Below are positions 11,858 to 21,907 of a stretch of 64,000 nt of DNA, piece after piece. Where the stretch lies: NCBI GenBank assembly GCA_034509735.1, contig JACGWO010000001.1, positions 35,901,966 through 35,965,965 of the forward strand. Reading direction: 5' to 3'. The notes beneath the pieces were generated by a model that worked only from the letters and a program-made list of their open reading frames with translations, searched no databases and was not told the origin of the DNA. Source of the DNA: Sesamum alatum. Its lineage: Eukaryota; Streptophyta; Magnoliopsida; Lamiales; Pedaliaceae. Position numbers and translations under genes: made by a program. The stretch's first letter is position 1. Each line of letters begins with the position of its first letter.

Positions 11858-13598
11858 TGCTAGGCATGAAAGACAACCTCAGGAACGGCCAGCCCCGGTT
11901 CCTGAACCGCCGGCTCCGATACAGTCAGCGCCCACAGTCACCACTAACGTTCCCTGCTCCGTAGGTCCACTAGAGAGTCCAGACCTCCAGTGAGATATGG
12001 CTTTCTAGGAGCGACCGATCTTTTGGATAACGATCCTTAGACATATGGAGAAGCAATGTCTGACATCGACTCCGGGAAATGGCTTGAGGCCATGAAAACC
12101 GAAATGGACTCCATGAGCGAGAACCAAGTCTGGAGTCTTGTAGATCCACCGAAAGGTGTTAAGCCAGTGGGCTGTAAGTGGGTCTACAAGCGCAAACTTG
12201 GCGTTGATGGATAAGTCACAACCTTTAAGGCTAGGCTTGTAGCTAAGGGATACACTCAACGACCCGGGGTCGATTTTGAGGATACCTACTCGCCAGTAGC
12301 CATGGCTAAGTCCATTCGGATCCTGCTCGCCATAGCAGCATGGTATGACTATGAGATATGGCAGATGGACGTGAAAACGGCCTTCCTCAATGGTTTTGTT
12401 GAAGAAGAGATCTATATGGATCAGCCGGAGGGTTTCACAATCACTAGAGAAAAATAGAAAGTCTGTCGTCTCCAAAAGTCCATCTATGACCTCAAACAAG
12501 CATCCCGAAGTTGGAACATTCGATTTGATGAAGTAATACGGGGTTATGACTTCATCAAAAACAAATCCGACCCTTGTGTATACAAGAAGGTCAGTGGGAG
12601 CTCAATAGTGTTCCTAGTACTTTATGTGGATGACATTCTACTCATTGGTAATGACGTTAGAATGTTAGGAAACAAAAAAACATGGTTGTCAACCCAGTTT
12701 TCCAGGAAGGACTTGGGTGAAGCCTCCTACATCCTAGGCATCCAGATTGTCAGGGACAGATCTAAAAAGGATGTTAGGACTCACCCAAAACTCGTACATG
12801 GAGAAAGTCCTAAAGAGATATCGAATGGACAACTCCAAACGAGGATTCCTTCCCATGAGGCATGAGATCAAGTTGTCCAAGAAGCAGTCCCCACAGACTG
12901 ATGAGGAACTTGAACGGATGAAAGTCATCCCCTATGCTTCTGCCGTAGGTAGCATCCAATATGCGGTCCACTGCACTAGGCCTGACATTGCGTACGCTAT
13001 GAGCGTAACAAGCAGATATCAGTCCTGCGCAGGAGAAGCACATTGGAATGTTTTTAAGGGCATCGTTAAGTACTTAAGGAGGACTAAGGAAATGTTCTTA
13101 GTCTATGGCAATGGAGAGCTGATCCTGGAAGGCTTTAGCGACGCTAACTTCCAGTCTGATGACGATGATGCCAAGTCTCAATCGGGTTACGTATTCAAGC
13201 TCAATGGAGGAGTAGTGGCTTGAAAAAGTTCCCAGCAAGCAACCACTGCTGACTCCACTACAGAGGCTGAATACATAGCAGCTTCAGAAGCTGCTAAGGA
13301 AGCGGTTTGGATGAGAAACTACATCCAAGGGTTGGGTGTGGTGCCTAGCATCGCCGAGCCTGTTGTCATCTTCTGTGATAACAACGGTGCAATAGCGCAA
13401 GCAAAGGAATCGAGATCTCATCACCGTTCCAAACACATTCTTAGACGCTACCATCTTCTTAGAGAAATGGTAGGAAGAGGTGACGTCCGGATGGACCGAG
13501 TCAACTCAGCAGATCCACTGATAAAGCCTATGTCGTAGAGCGCTCATACGGAACGTCTTGAGAAGATGGGGATTAGACATATGTGCGATTCGCTTTAA
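11858..13598 (+). pseudogene. pol remnant: reverse transcriptase and RNase H (B-type)
   Basis: Copia pol from just before RT to the pol stop. Recognisable in order are the RT fingers (KGVKPVGCKWVYKRKLG), the palm DVKTAFLNG, the YVDD active site at about 12627-12638, and RNase H with SDANFQSDDDDAKSQSG, TEAEYIAASEAAKEAVW and CDNNGAIAQAKE. It aligns with element B at 59165-60920. It is broken by a TAG near 12037, TAA near 12212, TAG at 12455-12457, a 1-base insertion near 12765, TGA at 13221-13223, a small deletion near 13508 (DP without the preceding N.A), and TAG at 13536-13538. Gag, protease and integrase are absent. A polypurine tract (AAGTGGGAGA) follows and leads into the LTR at 13615, so this is the 3' half of an element. 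Confidence 0.92.
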
Positions 13599-14628
13599 AG
13601 GTCAAGTGGGAGATTGTTAGAATAGGTGACCATGTAAGCGAATTTTGGCGGGAATATGTAACCTATGTCTAGACAATTTCAGGTGTTTATGAATAAAGAA
13701 GTGAAGTTCATATGGCAACACTTTGTTTACGTTCACTTATATCTGCTATTACATACCTGTTCACTACGCAAACAAAGCCCACGGACTGAGAATCGATTTC
13801 GGGGACTGGGACTACGCTTGGAGGTTGGTCCATGAAATCAGTCTTACCGAATCAGTCCGGAAATCTCCAAGTCAAGGAATCTCGAAAATGGGTACCGAGA
13901 TTCCCCTTGACTTGCACTAAGCATCTGCTGTCGTATTTCATCGACGGGTGACGAAGGTCGTCTAAGCAGTGTTAGTGGGTTAGCATGCTAGGAAGCAGCT
14001 GACTGAGGTGACTCGTGGGAACCGTCTTACGGAGGACCTTGAGTATGGTCTGCAAGGTATGACGCGTATTTCCGGTTCCAACGGTACAGGTCAAGTCCTT
14101 TGACTTGAGGAACTGCTGAGTTTACCTGTACATCAGGTCTGTATCTTACATATGGTGAGAGATTACCAAAATACTCTTGAGTAGTCATAAGCCATGTCTA
14201 GTGCAGCTCTGGTGTACAGAGTGACAGTAGTTTCCAAGAAAGGATCTGTCTCCTGTCAAAAGGCATTGACAGTTGAGTCTCATGTATGCTCTGTGTCTTG
14301 TCCCTAAAATCTGTGGCCACAGTAACTGAACAGAAGGGAAGGTTTCCCTTACGGCGTTTGGTAAGGACAGACCGACACTTAGGTCCAAAATGGGTACCTG
14401 CATTTTCCGTGCCCTAGACCCTAAGTGATGAGACCGAAGACAGAAGGACAAGTGTACTGTTAGAGCCTAAATGTTCATCCCCGGATATTTCACCTAGTCT
14501 CTAGTGCCATGACCGTTGCTATATGGCCACCCATGGTAATGGACGGATTCTAGGAATCCGACCAAGTCTAGCTGAAAGGTGAACCTAAAGAGTCACACAC
14601 TATCCACACACACTTAGTATTTAATTTG

Positions 14629-14957
14629 GAATTAAATGTTGGAGTAAAGGAATGATTAAATTGGATTTAATCGGGTCCTATATTTTCTTGGAGAATTAAT
14701 TTCTTCTATTTGATAAAGGAAATTAAATTAATAAATTGGATTTATTAAGGGAATTAATTTAATGGGCCTAGAATAAATATTAATATTCATTTATTATATT
14801 TATTTGGCCTTTTGGAATATTTAATAGGATTTAAATATTCCATTAAATTAAATTAATGGTTGATATTTAATGGGAGAGATGAAAGGCTAGGATTGAATTT
14901 GACAAGGTCAAATTCTACTTTGACTAGGACTTTGACTAGGTCAAAATCCTAGTCAAA
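14629..14957 (+). repeat. Inverted repeats in LTR-B U3
   Basis: Perfect inverted repeats with spacer TGG at 14629-14647 (8-bp arms), 14654-14672 (8 bp, arm GATTAAAT) and 14728-14748 (9 bp, arm TTAATAAAT). There is also a 10-bp pair TTTGACTAGG with a 7-nt spacer at 14931-14957. The arms differ from each other but the TGG spacer is constant. Confidence 0.8.
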
Positions 14958-15006
14958 TTAAGCTTCTAAAGAGTTGGAGTTTAAAGAGGATTAAACTCCT
15001 CCTCTG

Positions 15007-15012
15007 TATAAA
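15007..15012 (+). promoter_or_regulatory. LTR-B TATA box
   Basis: TATAAA in the context ctctgTATAAAcccc, followed by CT-rich sequence. It lies at the same place in LTR-B as TATATAAA at 54116-54123, so it is a likely core promoter element defining the U3/R boundary just downstream. Confidence 0.6.
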
Positions 15013-15167
15013 CCCCTAGCCTTGCACCTTTTGAAGGATGATGATTCTTGAAATTCTAACAAACACATAACACACTCTCTCTCTCGTTTCTCTCCCTCTC
15101 GTCCGCCCTCTCTCTCTCCAAGAAAACATCTTCTCTTGTTCTCTTGTTCTTGGAACATTAGAACATT

Positions 15168-15210
15168 GATGAATCAATACCGTTAATTCATAACGTGTTG
15201 TTGATTCATC
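15168..15210 (+). promoter_or_regulatory. R/U5 stem-loop, LTR-B
   Basis: Ten-bp outer stem GATGAATCAA / TTGATTCATC, inner stem CGTTA / TAACG, loop ATTCA. It lies about 160 bp after the TATA box and 383 bp before the LTR end. Equivalent structures with different stems occur in the other LTR groups. Confidence 0.65.
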
Positions 15211-15593
15211 CACTCCAATAAATTATACTTGCTCGTTGCTAGCACGACGTTCAAGATACGTGGGTGGATCGTGTGTCATGATTTGGAGGGTCTCAAGAAC
15301 GAGATCTTGGTGCAAAACGGGGAACAACGCGTGTAGCCGTTGAAGATGAAAACGACAATGGGTAGGTCTCGTTCTAATATTTTCGTCTCTTTTAATTTTC
15401 AACCCTACGGCCTCCATGATTATTGTATGTTGTTGATTCATGAGATAGACCGAACACCCGGGAAATTTCAAGGTTACACCCCTTGAAACGTGTTCTTTAA
15501 TTTTAAAAGCATGTTTTAAATTCCGTATTTAATTTTATACCGCGCTTCCGCATTCGCGCAATTTCCCGGGACGATCCACGCATTCCTTTTTCA

Positions 15594-18261
15594 TTGCCAA
15601 GGGAAAGGGCATTGGAAGACGGAGTGCCCACAACTCCTCCCCAATCCAGGTATGTTTGTGGTTGAAGTAAATATGATTACTAATTCTGCTTCATGGGTAT
15701 TGGATACCGGGTGTGGTGCTCACATCTGCAATGATTTGCAGGCACTGCAAAGAAGCAGAAGGCTAACCAAGGATGAGATGATCCTGAGGCTAGGCGATGG
15801 CAAGGCCGTTGCTGCGGAGGCCGTAGGATCACTAGAGTTAGCCATTAGTAGTCATGTTAGGATTGTATTGAACGACTGTTCTATGTACCTAGCATTTAAA
15901 AACATTGTTTCCATCCCGGTCCTTGATAAGGAGGGATATGAATTTACCATCAATAAAAACTGTTTTTTCATTATCAAAGATGGTATTTCTCATCTGCTTG
16001 GTACATTGGTCAATGGTCTGTACATACTTCAACAGTCTAATTGGATTATGACTGCAGAACACAAACGAAAACGTGATGATCATAATAACGCACAGATATG
16101 GCATGCGAGGTTAGGTCATATCTCTAAAGATAGGATAAGAAGGTTGGTGGACTCAAAGAGTCTAGAAATAGACGATTTGGACAACCTATCGACCTGCAAA
16201 TCCTGTCTAAAGGGAAAGATGACAAAGAAACCCTTTGTTGGACAAAGTACGCTAGCCAGTGGTCTGTTGGATTTGATCCATACAGATGTCTGTGGTCCAC
16301 TAAATACTAAGGCTAGAGGTGGGTACTCGTACTTCATAACCTTTACCGATGATCACTCACGGTATGGTTATGTTTACCTGATGAGGTACAAGTCTGAAGC
16401 CTTTGGAAGGTTTAAGGAATACAGACTTGAAGAAGAGAACCAAACCGGTCGAAAGATCAAAGCCCTTCGGTCGGACCGAGGTGGAGAGTATTTGAGTGGT
16501 GAGTTTACTGATTATCTAAAAGAGAATGGGATTCTCTCTCAGTGGACCCCTTCTGGAACACCGCAGCTTAATGGTGTGTCTGAAAGGAGGAATCGGACCT
16601 TGTTGGACATGGTCCGATCCATGATGAGTTTTACCGAACTCCCCCATTCCTTCTGCGTATACGCTCTTGAGGCGGCAGCCAAAGTTTTGAACTTGGCGCC
16701 ATCTAAAAAGGTATCCCAGATGCCATATGAGATATGGCATGGCAAGCTTGCCTCCTACAAATACTTTTAAATGTGGGGTTGCCCCGCATATGTCAAGAGA
16801 TTATTGGGAGATAAACTGGACTCGAGGTCTAGTTAATGCAGGTTCATCGGCTATCCAAAAGAACCCGCGGGGTATTATTTCTATGATCCCTCCGAGCAAA
16901 AGGTTTTTGTCTCGCGAAACGTAGTGTTTTTGGAAAAAGGTTTTCCATCAGATAGTCGACGCGATGAGGTACTCCTTGAGGAATCAAGTGAGGTACCCCA
17001 TGAGGCGGCAGTGACATCTGAGCCAGTGGTTCCCACTGATATTGTTCCAGTCCTCCGTTGGTCGGCCAGAGTATCCCATACACCTGATAGGTATGGATTT
17101 CTGGGCTTGACCGGTCAGTTGGATAATGATCCAAAGACATACGGAGAAGCGATGTCGGACATCGATTCGGACAAATGGCTTGAGGCCATGAAATCCGAGA
17201 TGGACTCGATGGGTACAAACAAGGTTTGGACCCTAGTAGATCCACCCAAAGGGGTTAAACCCGTAGGGTGTAAATAGTCTACAAACATAAGCTTGGAGCT
17301 GACGGGGAGGTTACAACCTTCAAAGCCAGGCTTGTGGCGAAAGGTTACACTCAGCGACCCGAGGTTGATTTTGAGGAAACCTACTCGCCCGTAGCAATGG
17401 CCAAGTCCATTCGGATATTGTTTGCCATAGCAACATGGTATGACTATGAAATGTGGCAGATGGATGTGAAAATGGCCTTCCTCAACGGTTTCGTAGAGAA
17501 AGAGATCTATATGGATCAGCCGGAAGGTTTCACAACTGTTGGAGAAGAGCAGAAGGTCTGCCATTTCCAAAGGTCCATCTATGGCCTCAAACAAGCTTCC
17601 CGAAACTGGAACATATATTTTGATGAAGTCATACGAGGATATGATTTCATCAAGAACGAGTCCGATCCTTGTGTATACAAGAAGATCAGTGGGAGCTCAG
17701 TTGCGTTTCTGGTACTTTACGTGGATGACATCTTGCTCATTGGGAATGATGCTAAGATGTTGGGCACCACTAAAGCTTGGTTGTCAACGCAATTCTCCAT
17801 AAAGGATATGAGCGAGGTATCCTACATCCATGGCATCAAGATCTACAGGGATAGATCTACAAGGATGTTAGGAATGGCCTAGTCCTCGTATATTGAGAAA
17901 GTCTTGAAGAGATTCAAGATGGAGAACTCAAAACGAGGATTCCTTCCTATGAGGCATGGAATTAAGTTATCCAAGAAACAGTCTCCTAAGACTGATGAGG
18001 AGCTTAAAAGGATGTTGGACCTCCCATATGCTTCAACCGTAGGCAACATATAGTATGTTGTTCAGTTCACTAGACCTGATGTGGCTTTCGCTTTGAGCGT
18101 AACTAGTCGATATCAGTCATGTGCCGGGAGGCAGACTAGAGTGCAGTCAAGACTATCCTGAAGTACCTGAAAAGGACTGAGGAGATGTTCTTGATCTACG
18201 GCGGTGGAGAGTTGATACTGGAAGGCTATAGCGACGCTAGCTTCCAGTCGGATGACATTGA
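15594..18261 (+). pseudogene. gag(CCHC)-pol remnant of an A-type element
   Basis: Nearly identical at the base level to 22710-25377 of the intact element. It begins inside the gag zinc knuckle (GKGHWKTECP) and continues through protease (WVLDTGCGAH), integrase ([38 protein letters not shown]), RT (DVKMAFLNG, YVDD near 17720) and into RNase H (GYSDASFQSDD). Breaks include a lost base near 15885, TAA at about 16768, TAA near 16834, TAG at 17275-17277, TAG at 17880-17882, TAG at 18051-18053, and a small frameshift near 18130. It keeps FYDPSEQKV near 16880, where the intact copy has lost three codons. It is joined at 18262 to the middle of an LTR-A; the RNase H end, polypurine tract and first ~390 bp of LTR are missing. 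Confidence 0.92.
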
Positions 18262-20092
18262 TGGGTTAGTCGACTGGGGTCGAGCCGACTGGACTGACTC
18301 GCGGGGATCATCATATGGAAGCCTTGGAGGCTTGGTCGGTATGATTGGATTTCCCGGTTCCGATAGTACGGGAGTAATCCTCAGACTTGAGGAATCATGG
18401 CAGTCACGTGCACAGGACGGCTGTATCTTGGATCTGGCGAGAGGTGATCATTCTGTAAGATGATCATTATAAGCCTTGTCCAGTGCAGTCGGAATGTGTA
18501 GCGAGGACGGTGGATTCCAAGAAGAGGATCCGTCCCCTGTCAGTATGTGACAGAGGTATCTCCTATGCACTCGGAGACACGTTCATGCTGTTTGAAGCTG
18601 TGGCCACAGTGGTTGGTCGAACAGGGAATGGTTTCCTGTGTCGACGCAATGAAGCATACGTGGTCTCGAGTATTAAGCATAGATGCCTAGTCAAGGATGG
18701 GAACCGACGCCCAATTCCATACCCTAGACTAAGGCCGGGAGACGGTAGACGGAAGGATCGTACCCGTACGGAATCGGCGCCTAAATGTTCACGCCAATTC
18801 ACCTAGTCTCTAGTGCCATGGACCGTTGCTAGACGGCCACCCATGGTAACGGGCCCTTGTGGGACACGGGCCCAAGTCTAGCTGAGGGTGAACCTAAAGG
18901 GTCACACACAAATCACCGAGGAGGTTGAGAGATCAACTTGGAGTCAATCTCGAAGGATAAAATAAGTAATTGGATTACTTAAGGGAAAGTCCATTGGATG
19001 GACGAGCCGATATTGTATCGGGCTTTCATTTAATCGGTAAATTGGATTTTCGATTAAATATGGAAAGTTGAGATGTTGAGACGTTGGATCTTTTAATTGG
19101 ATTAAAAGATCAACGGGAATGATTTAAGTGGACATTAAATTGGATTTAATATTGGGTTCGTCGTAATTGGATTACGATAAAACCCGGTCCGTTAAATTAT
19201 ACCCGAGAGGAGAAATAATTCCTAATTTGGAATAGGAAGAAGTTGGACTTCTTCCCTTAATTAAACATAGCCGACATGCTCCCTTGGAGGAAGCAAAATC
19301 AGCCATGTTTCATGTTAGGTGGTATGTTGACTTGTCTCTTTTGGAAAGAGAGAAATCAACTCCAATCAAGCTCTTCCCTTTTGGTATGATTTGATCATAC
19401 CATAAATTTTGGTAGGCTTGATTGAAGAATTGATGGTGATTGATTGGAATGAATCTAGACATCCTTGGATGAACCTAGACACATTCCAATAATCACATTA
19501 ATTATGTATATATATTAGAATATACAACACCTAGCATAAGTGATTCATTATTCATCTTTTTCTAGGAAAGAGAGAAGACAAAAATCCTCTCCTCTCTCTC
19601 AATTTTCGTGCTCCCTCCCTCTCTTACACTTGTGTTCTTCACTTGATTTTGAATCAAGAAGAAGAACAAAGTAAGTTTAAGAGAACACTAATTCATAGTG
19701 TTCTTCTCTTAAACCGATTCCTTCCTAAACCCGTTCTTTTCTAGCAAGAAGAACGTGTGTTTCTTCCGGTGGGGTGTGGATCACCTTTGGAGAATCCATA
19801 CGTTTGGATTTCGTGAGCATTCCAGAGAAGGAACAACGCTAGTAGCCGGGAGCATACGCTAAACAATCAAAGGTAACGGTTTATTACGCTTTGATTGATT
19901 CCATTTATATATCTATGCCCTATGTGTTTAAATATATGTTTTAATATTTACACATCCTACATCGAACGCCCGGTTGAGCACCCAAGGGTACACCCCTTGG
20001 GATTCGCGTATTTTGAATTTTATTTAAATTTATGCAATTTCTCGCCTTTCTCGCTTCCACTCGCGCTTCCGGGCGGATCCGCTTGTCCTTCA
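18262..20092 (+). mobile_element. 5' LTR of intact element A (5'-truncated LTR-A)
   Basis: Aligns with 26227-28059 of the 3' LTR to the final CTTGTCCTTCA and is followed by a PBS. The first ~393 bp of the LTR are missing; the left side is pol of another A copy. By eye I count about 18 single-base differences from the 3' LTR over about 1.83 kb, roughly 99% identity, pointing to recent insertion. Because the lost part is upstream U3, promoter strength may be affected, although the TATA-like region and everything downstream are present. Confidence 0.93.
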
Positions 20093-20094
20093 AG

Positions 20095-20106
20095 TGGTAT
20101 CAGAGC
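20095..20106 (+). promoter_or_regulatory. Primer-binding site of element A
   Basis: TGGTATCAGAGC, two bases after the LTR end, complementary to the 3' end of plant initiator tRNA-Met. It is a perfect match to the site in the E and B elements. Confidence 0.95.
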
Positions 20107-20362
20107 CCGGTTCGATGTAAGGGGCATAGATCTATGTGTTTGGCATGATCTACTTGCTTTTAAACGGCTTTATTGGCATGTTAGATTACATAAATATATG
20201 AATAATATGATGATTCAATTGTTTGGATTTAATGGACTTTTGGCATGCTTAATTTTGTTAGATTGGATCTAAAATTGCATGCTTATTTTCAGAATAATAT
20301 TAATGTTATTGTGCTGAAACAGTTTTGAAAAACACAAAAAAAAAAAAAAAAAAAAATTTGGT

Positions 20363-20480
20363 CGGACCGGCAGTGGCCGCGCGCAGGGGCGCGCGCGCGC
20401 GCAGGGCGCGCAGGCTTGCTGCCTGCGCGCGCGCGCGCTCTGCCCTGTGCGCGCGGGCGGCCGGCCAGCACAACGGCTGG
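20363..20480 (+). repeat. CG-rich alternating tract in leader A
   Basis: About 118 bp made largely of GCGCGC runs and partial inverted copies, in an otherwise AT-rich leader, directly after 21 adenines. Runs such as GCGCGCGCGCGC favour Z-DNA and strong RNA stems. It lies 257 bp after the PBS. Confidence 0.85.
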
Positions 20481-21157
20481 GCCGTTTTGTGCCGTTTTTC
20501 GACTTTTTCCAGAAAATTCGATTTTCTGTATTTTCTGCACAATATTCTGAAAATATGTTAATTTTGCATTTTTGATTTTGGAATAATTGGATTATTCCTT
20601 GGATTAAATTTGCTTAATTAATTTGGGATTAATACATGCATTGGATGCATTGTGTAAAATGTCCATTAAATTTAAAATTTGAATTTTGCATATTATTTAT
20701 ATATTTATGCTTTTGTGATGTTGGACATCACTTGGATATTTGGAATATCCATTGGTTATTTATGCATGATTATTTGGAATAATTATGTTATATGTGAGTT
20801 GATGGAATCAACATGGGATGATCACAAGAGCCCTACACCTTGTGTATAGATGAATGTATGATCATTTATTTTCTGTTGGGTGGGGCCTGCGTGCCTCTTA
20901 TTTTTGGGACTATCATCTCCCGTATTTTCAGCCTCGTGATGTTAAGGCTTGTTTTCCTTATTACGAATGTATTACTTTCAGTTGTAATGAGAGTAGATAG
21001 GATTGGTGAGGTTTCAATTTTAACAAGCAATTGGAGTCGGAGACCTCAAGGAGGAGCATCAAGGCATGAAACAAGAAGCACTTCAAGGCCCATTGGAATG
21101 ACAATGGGTTTATTATTATTGTAATAATTTAGGACCACCCTAGACAGACCATAGACT

Positions 21158-21173
21158 CACTGCGGGCTCAGTG
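21158..21173 (+). promoter_or_regulatory. Leader stem-loop, element A
   Basis: CACTG - CGGGCT - CAGTG, a 5-bp stem and 6-nt loop in the conserved block gaccatag...gggtcgcat. The E, B and D leaders have 6-bp versions with the same or nearly the same loop. Confidence 0.5.
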
Positions 21174-21446
21174 GGTCGCATAGGTTGGGCTTGTGATCAT
21201 CCTAACAGGGGTATGCTATGTTTTCTGCATGCGGCGTATTTATTTATCGCTTTAAATATTGGATATTTATGCATGCTAAAACACAATAATGTGATGAGGT
21301 CTCGGTCACACACAAACTCTCATTTGGTTGGACCAAATTAAATATTAGGCCCAGAACGGACTTGGATCAAAATGGTATTTTGGTCTATCCGAGCCTTCCA
21401 TCCACAGCAATGTGGTGAGGAAGCTACCACTTCCCAAGTGTGGTCT

Positions 21447-21539
21447 CACGAGTCGTGGCACACTTGGACTAGGGGAAAGCTGCACTATTGTTGTGAACAA
21501 AAAGACTGCGCTCGCTGTTTCCCTATCTCACGAGTCGTG
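21447..21539 (+). repeat. Paired 11-bp palindromes in leader A
   Basis: CACGAGTCGTG at 21447-21457 and again at 21529-21539, start to start 82 bp. Each is a palindrome of CACGA and TCGTG around one G. The pair recurs in three other leaders at 79-80 bp spacing. Confidence 0.8.
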
Positions 21540-21802
21540 GGGGGCGACAGTTTGAGGCATGATTTGGTTGATGGGTCGGGCCCAACACTGAGTAACATGG
21601 TGCGCTTGGAGTCCTCGGGACCATGTGAATAGGTGAGGCAAAATATCTTGGGAATCTCATTGGATGAGAATGATATTGGACATCTCCCACAAGGTCTTCT
21701 TCATGTGAATCGTAAAAGCGGGGCATGGAGATTACGCTTGTGGATCCCAAGCCCACTAGGAAATGGTTTCCCGAAACTCCGCTTGAGAGTGGCAGACTTT
21801 CG

Positions 21803-21810
21803 TATAAATA
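21803..21810 (+). promoter_or_regulatory. TATAAATA site upstream of gag, element A
   Basis: TATAAATA in cgTATAAATAgtgggag, 105 bp before the gag ATG. The same words occur in B (56756-56763) and D (45415-45422, minus strand) and a mutated form in E (36737-36744). It fits a plant TATA box but is far downstream of the LTR promoter, so its function is inferred. Confidence 0.45.
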
Positions 21811-21907
21811 GTGGGAGGGTTAAAGACTAAAAGACCAAGTCTTCAACTTGAACAATAATGTTACCATCATCTGCTAATTTCTGCTTTACATTTTCATTAA
21901 TGTAGAT

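Larger units (their letters stand above)
13615..15593 (+). mobile_element. LTR-B, 3' LTR
   Basis: 1979 bp, from TGTTAGAATAGGTGACCATG to ...GACGATCCACGCATTCC then TTTTTCA. It follows a pol end and polypurine tract, so it is the 3' LTR of the decayed element to its left. It contains a TATA box (15007-15012), the R/U5 stem-loop (15168-15210) and U3 inverted repeats. The flank continues directly into the CCHC coding sequence of an A-type gag-pol at 15594, so the element presumably inserted there; 15594-15598 (ttgcc) would be one target-site copy. Confidence 0.92.
20107..21907 (+). other. Long 5' leader of element A
   Basis: 1.8 kb between the PBS and the gag start, with no long frame of its own. 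In order it holds an AT-rich stretch, a poly-A run (20336-20356), a CG-rich tract (20363-20480), AT-rich DNA, a stem-loop (21158-21173), two copies of the palindrome CACGAGTCGTG (21447-21457 and 21529-21539), a TATAAATA (21803-21810) and a possible 3' splice site (attaatgtag, ending just before the ATG at 21908). The same ordered landmarks occur in the leaders at 34486-36831, 45312-47393 and 54710-56869. Many upstream ATGs make simple scanning to gag unlikely. Confidence 0.8.
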
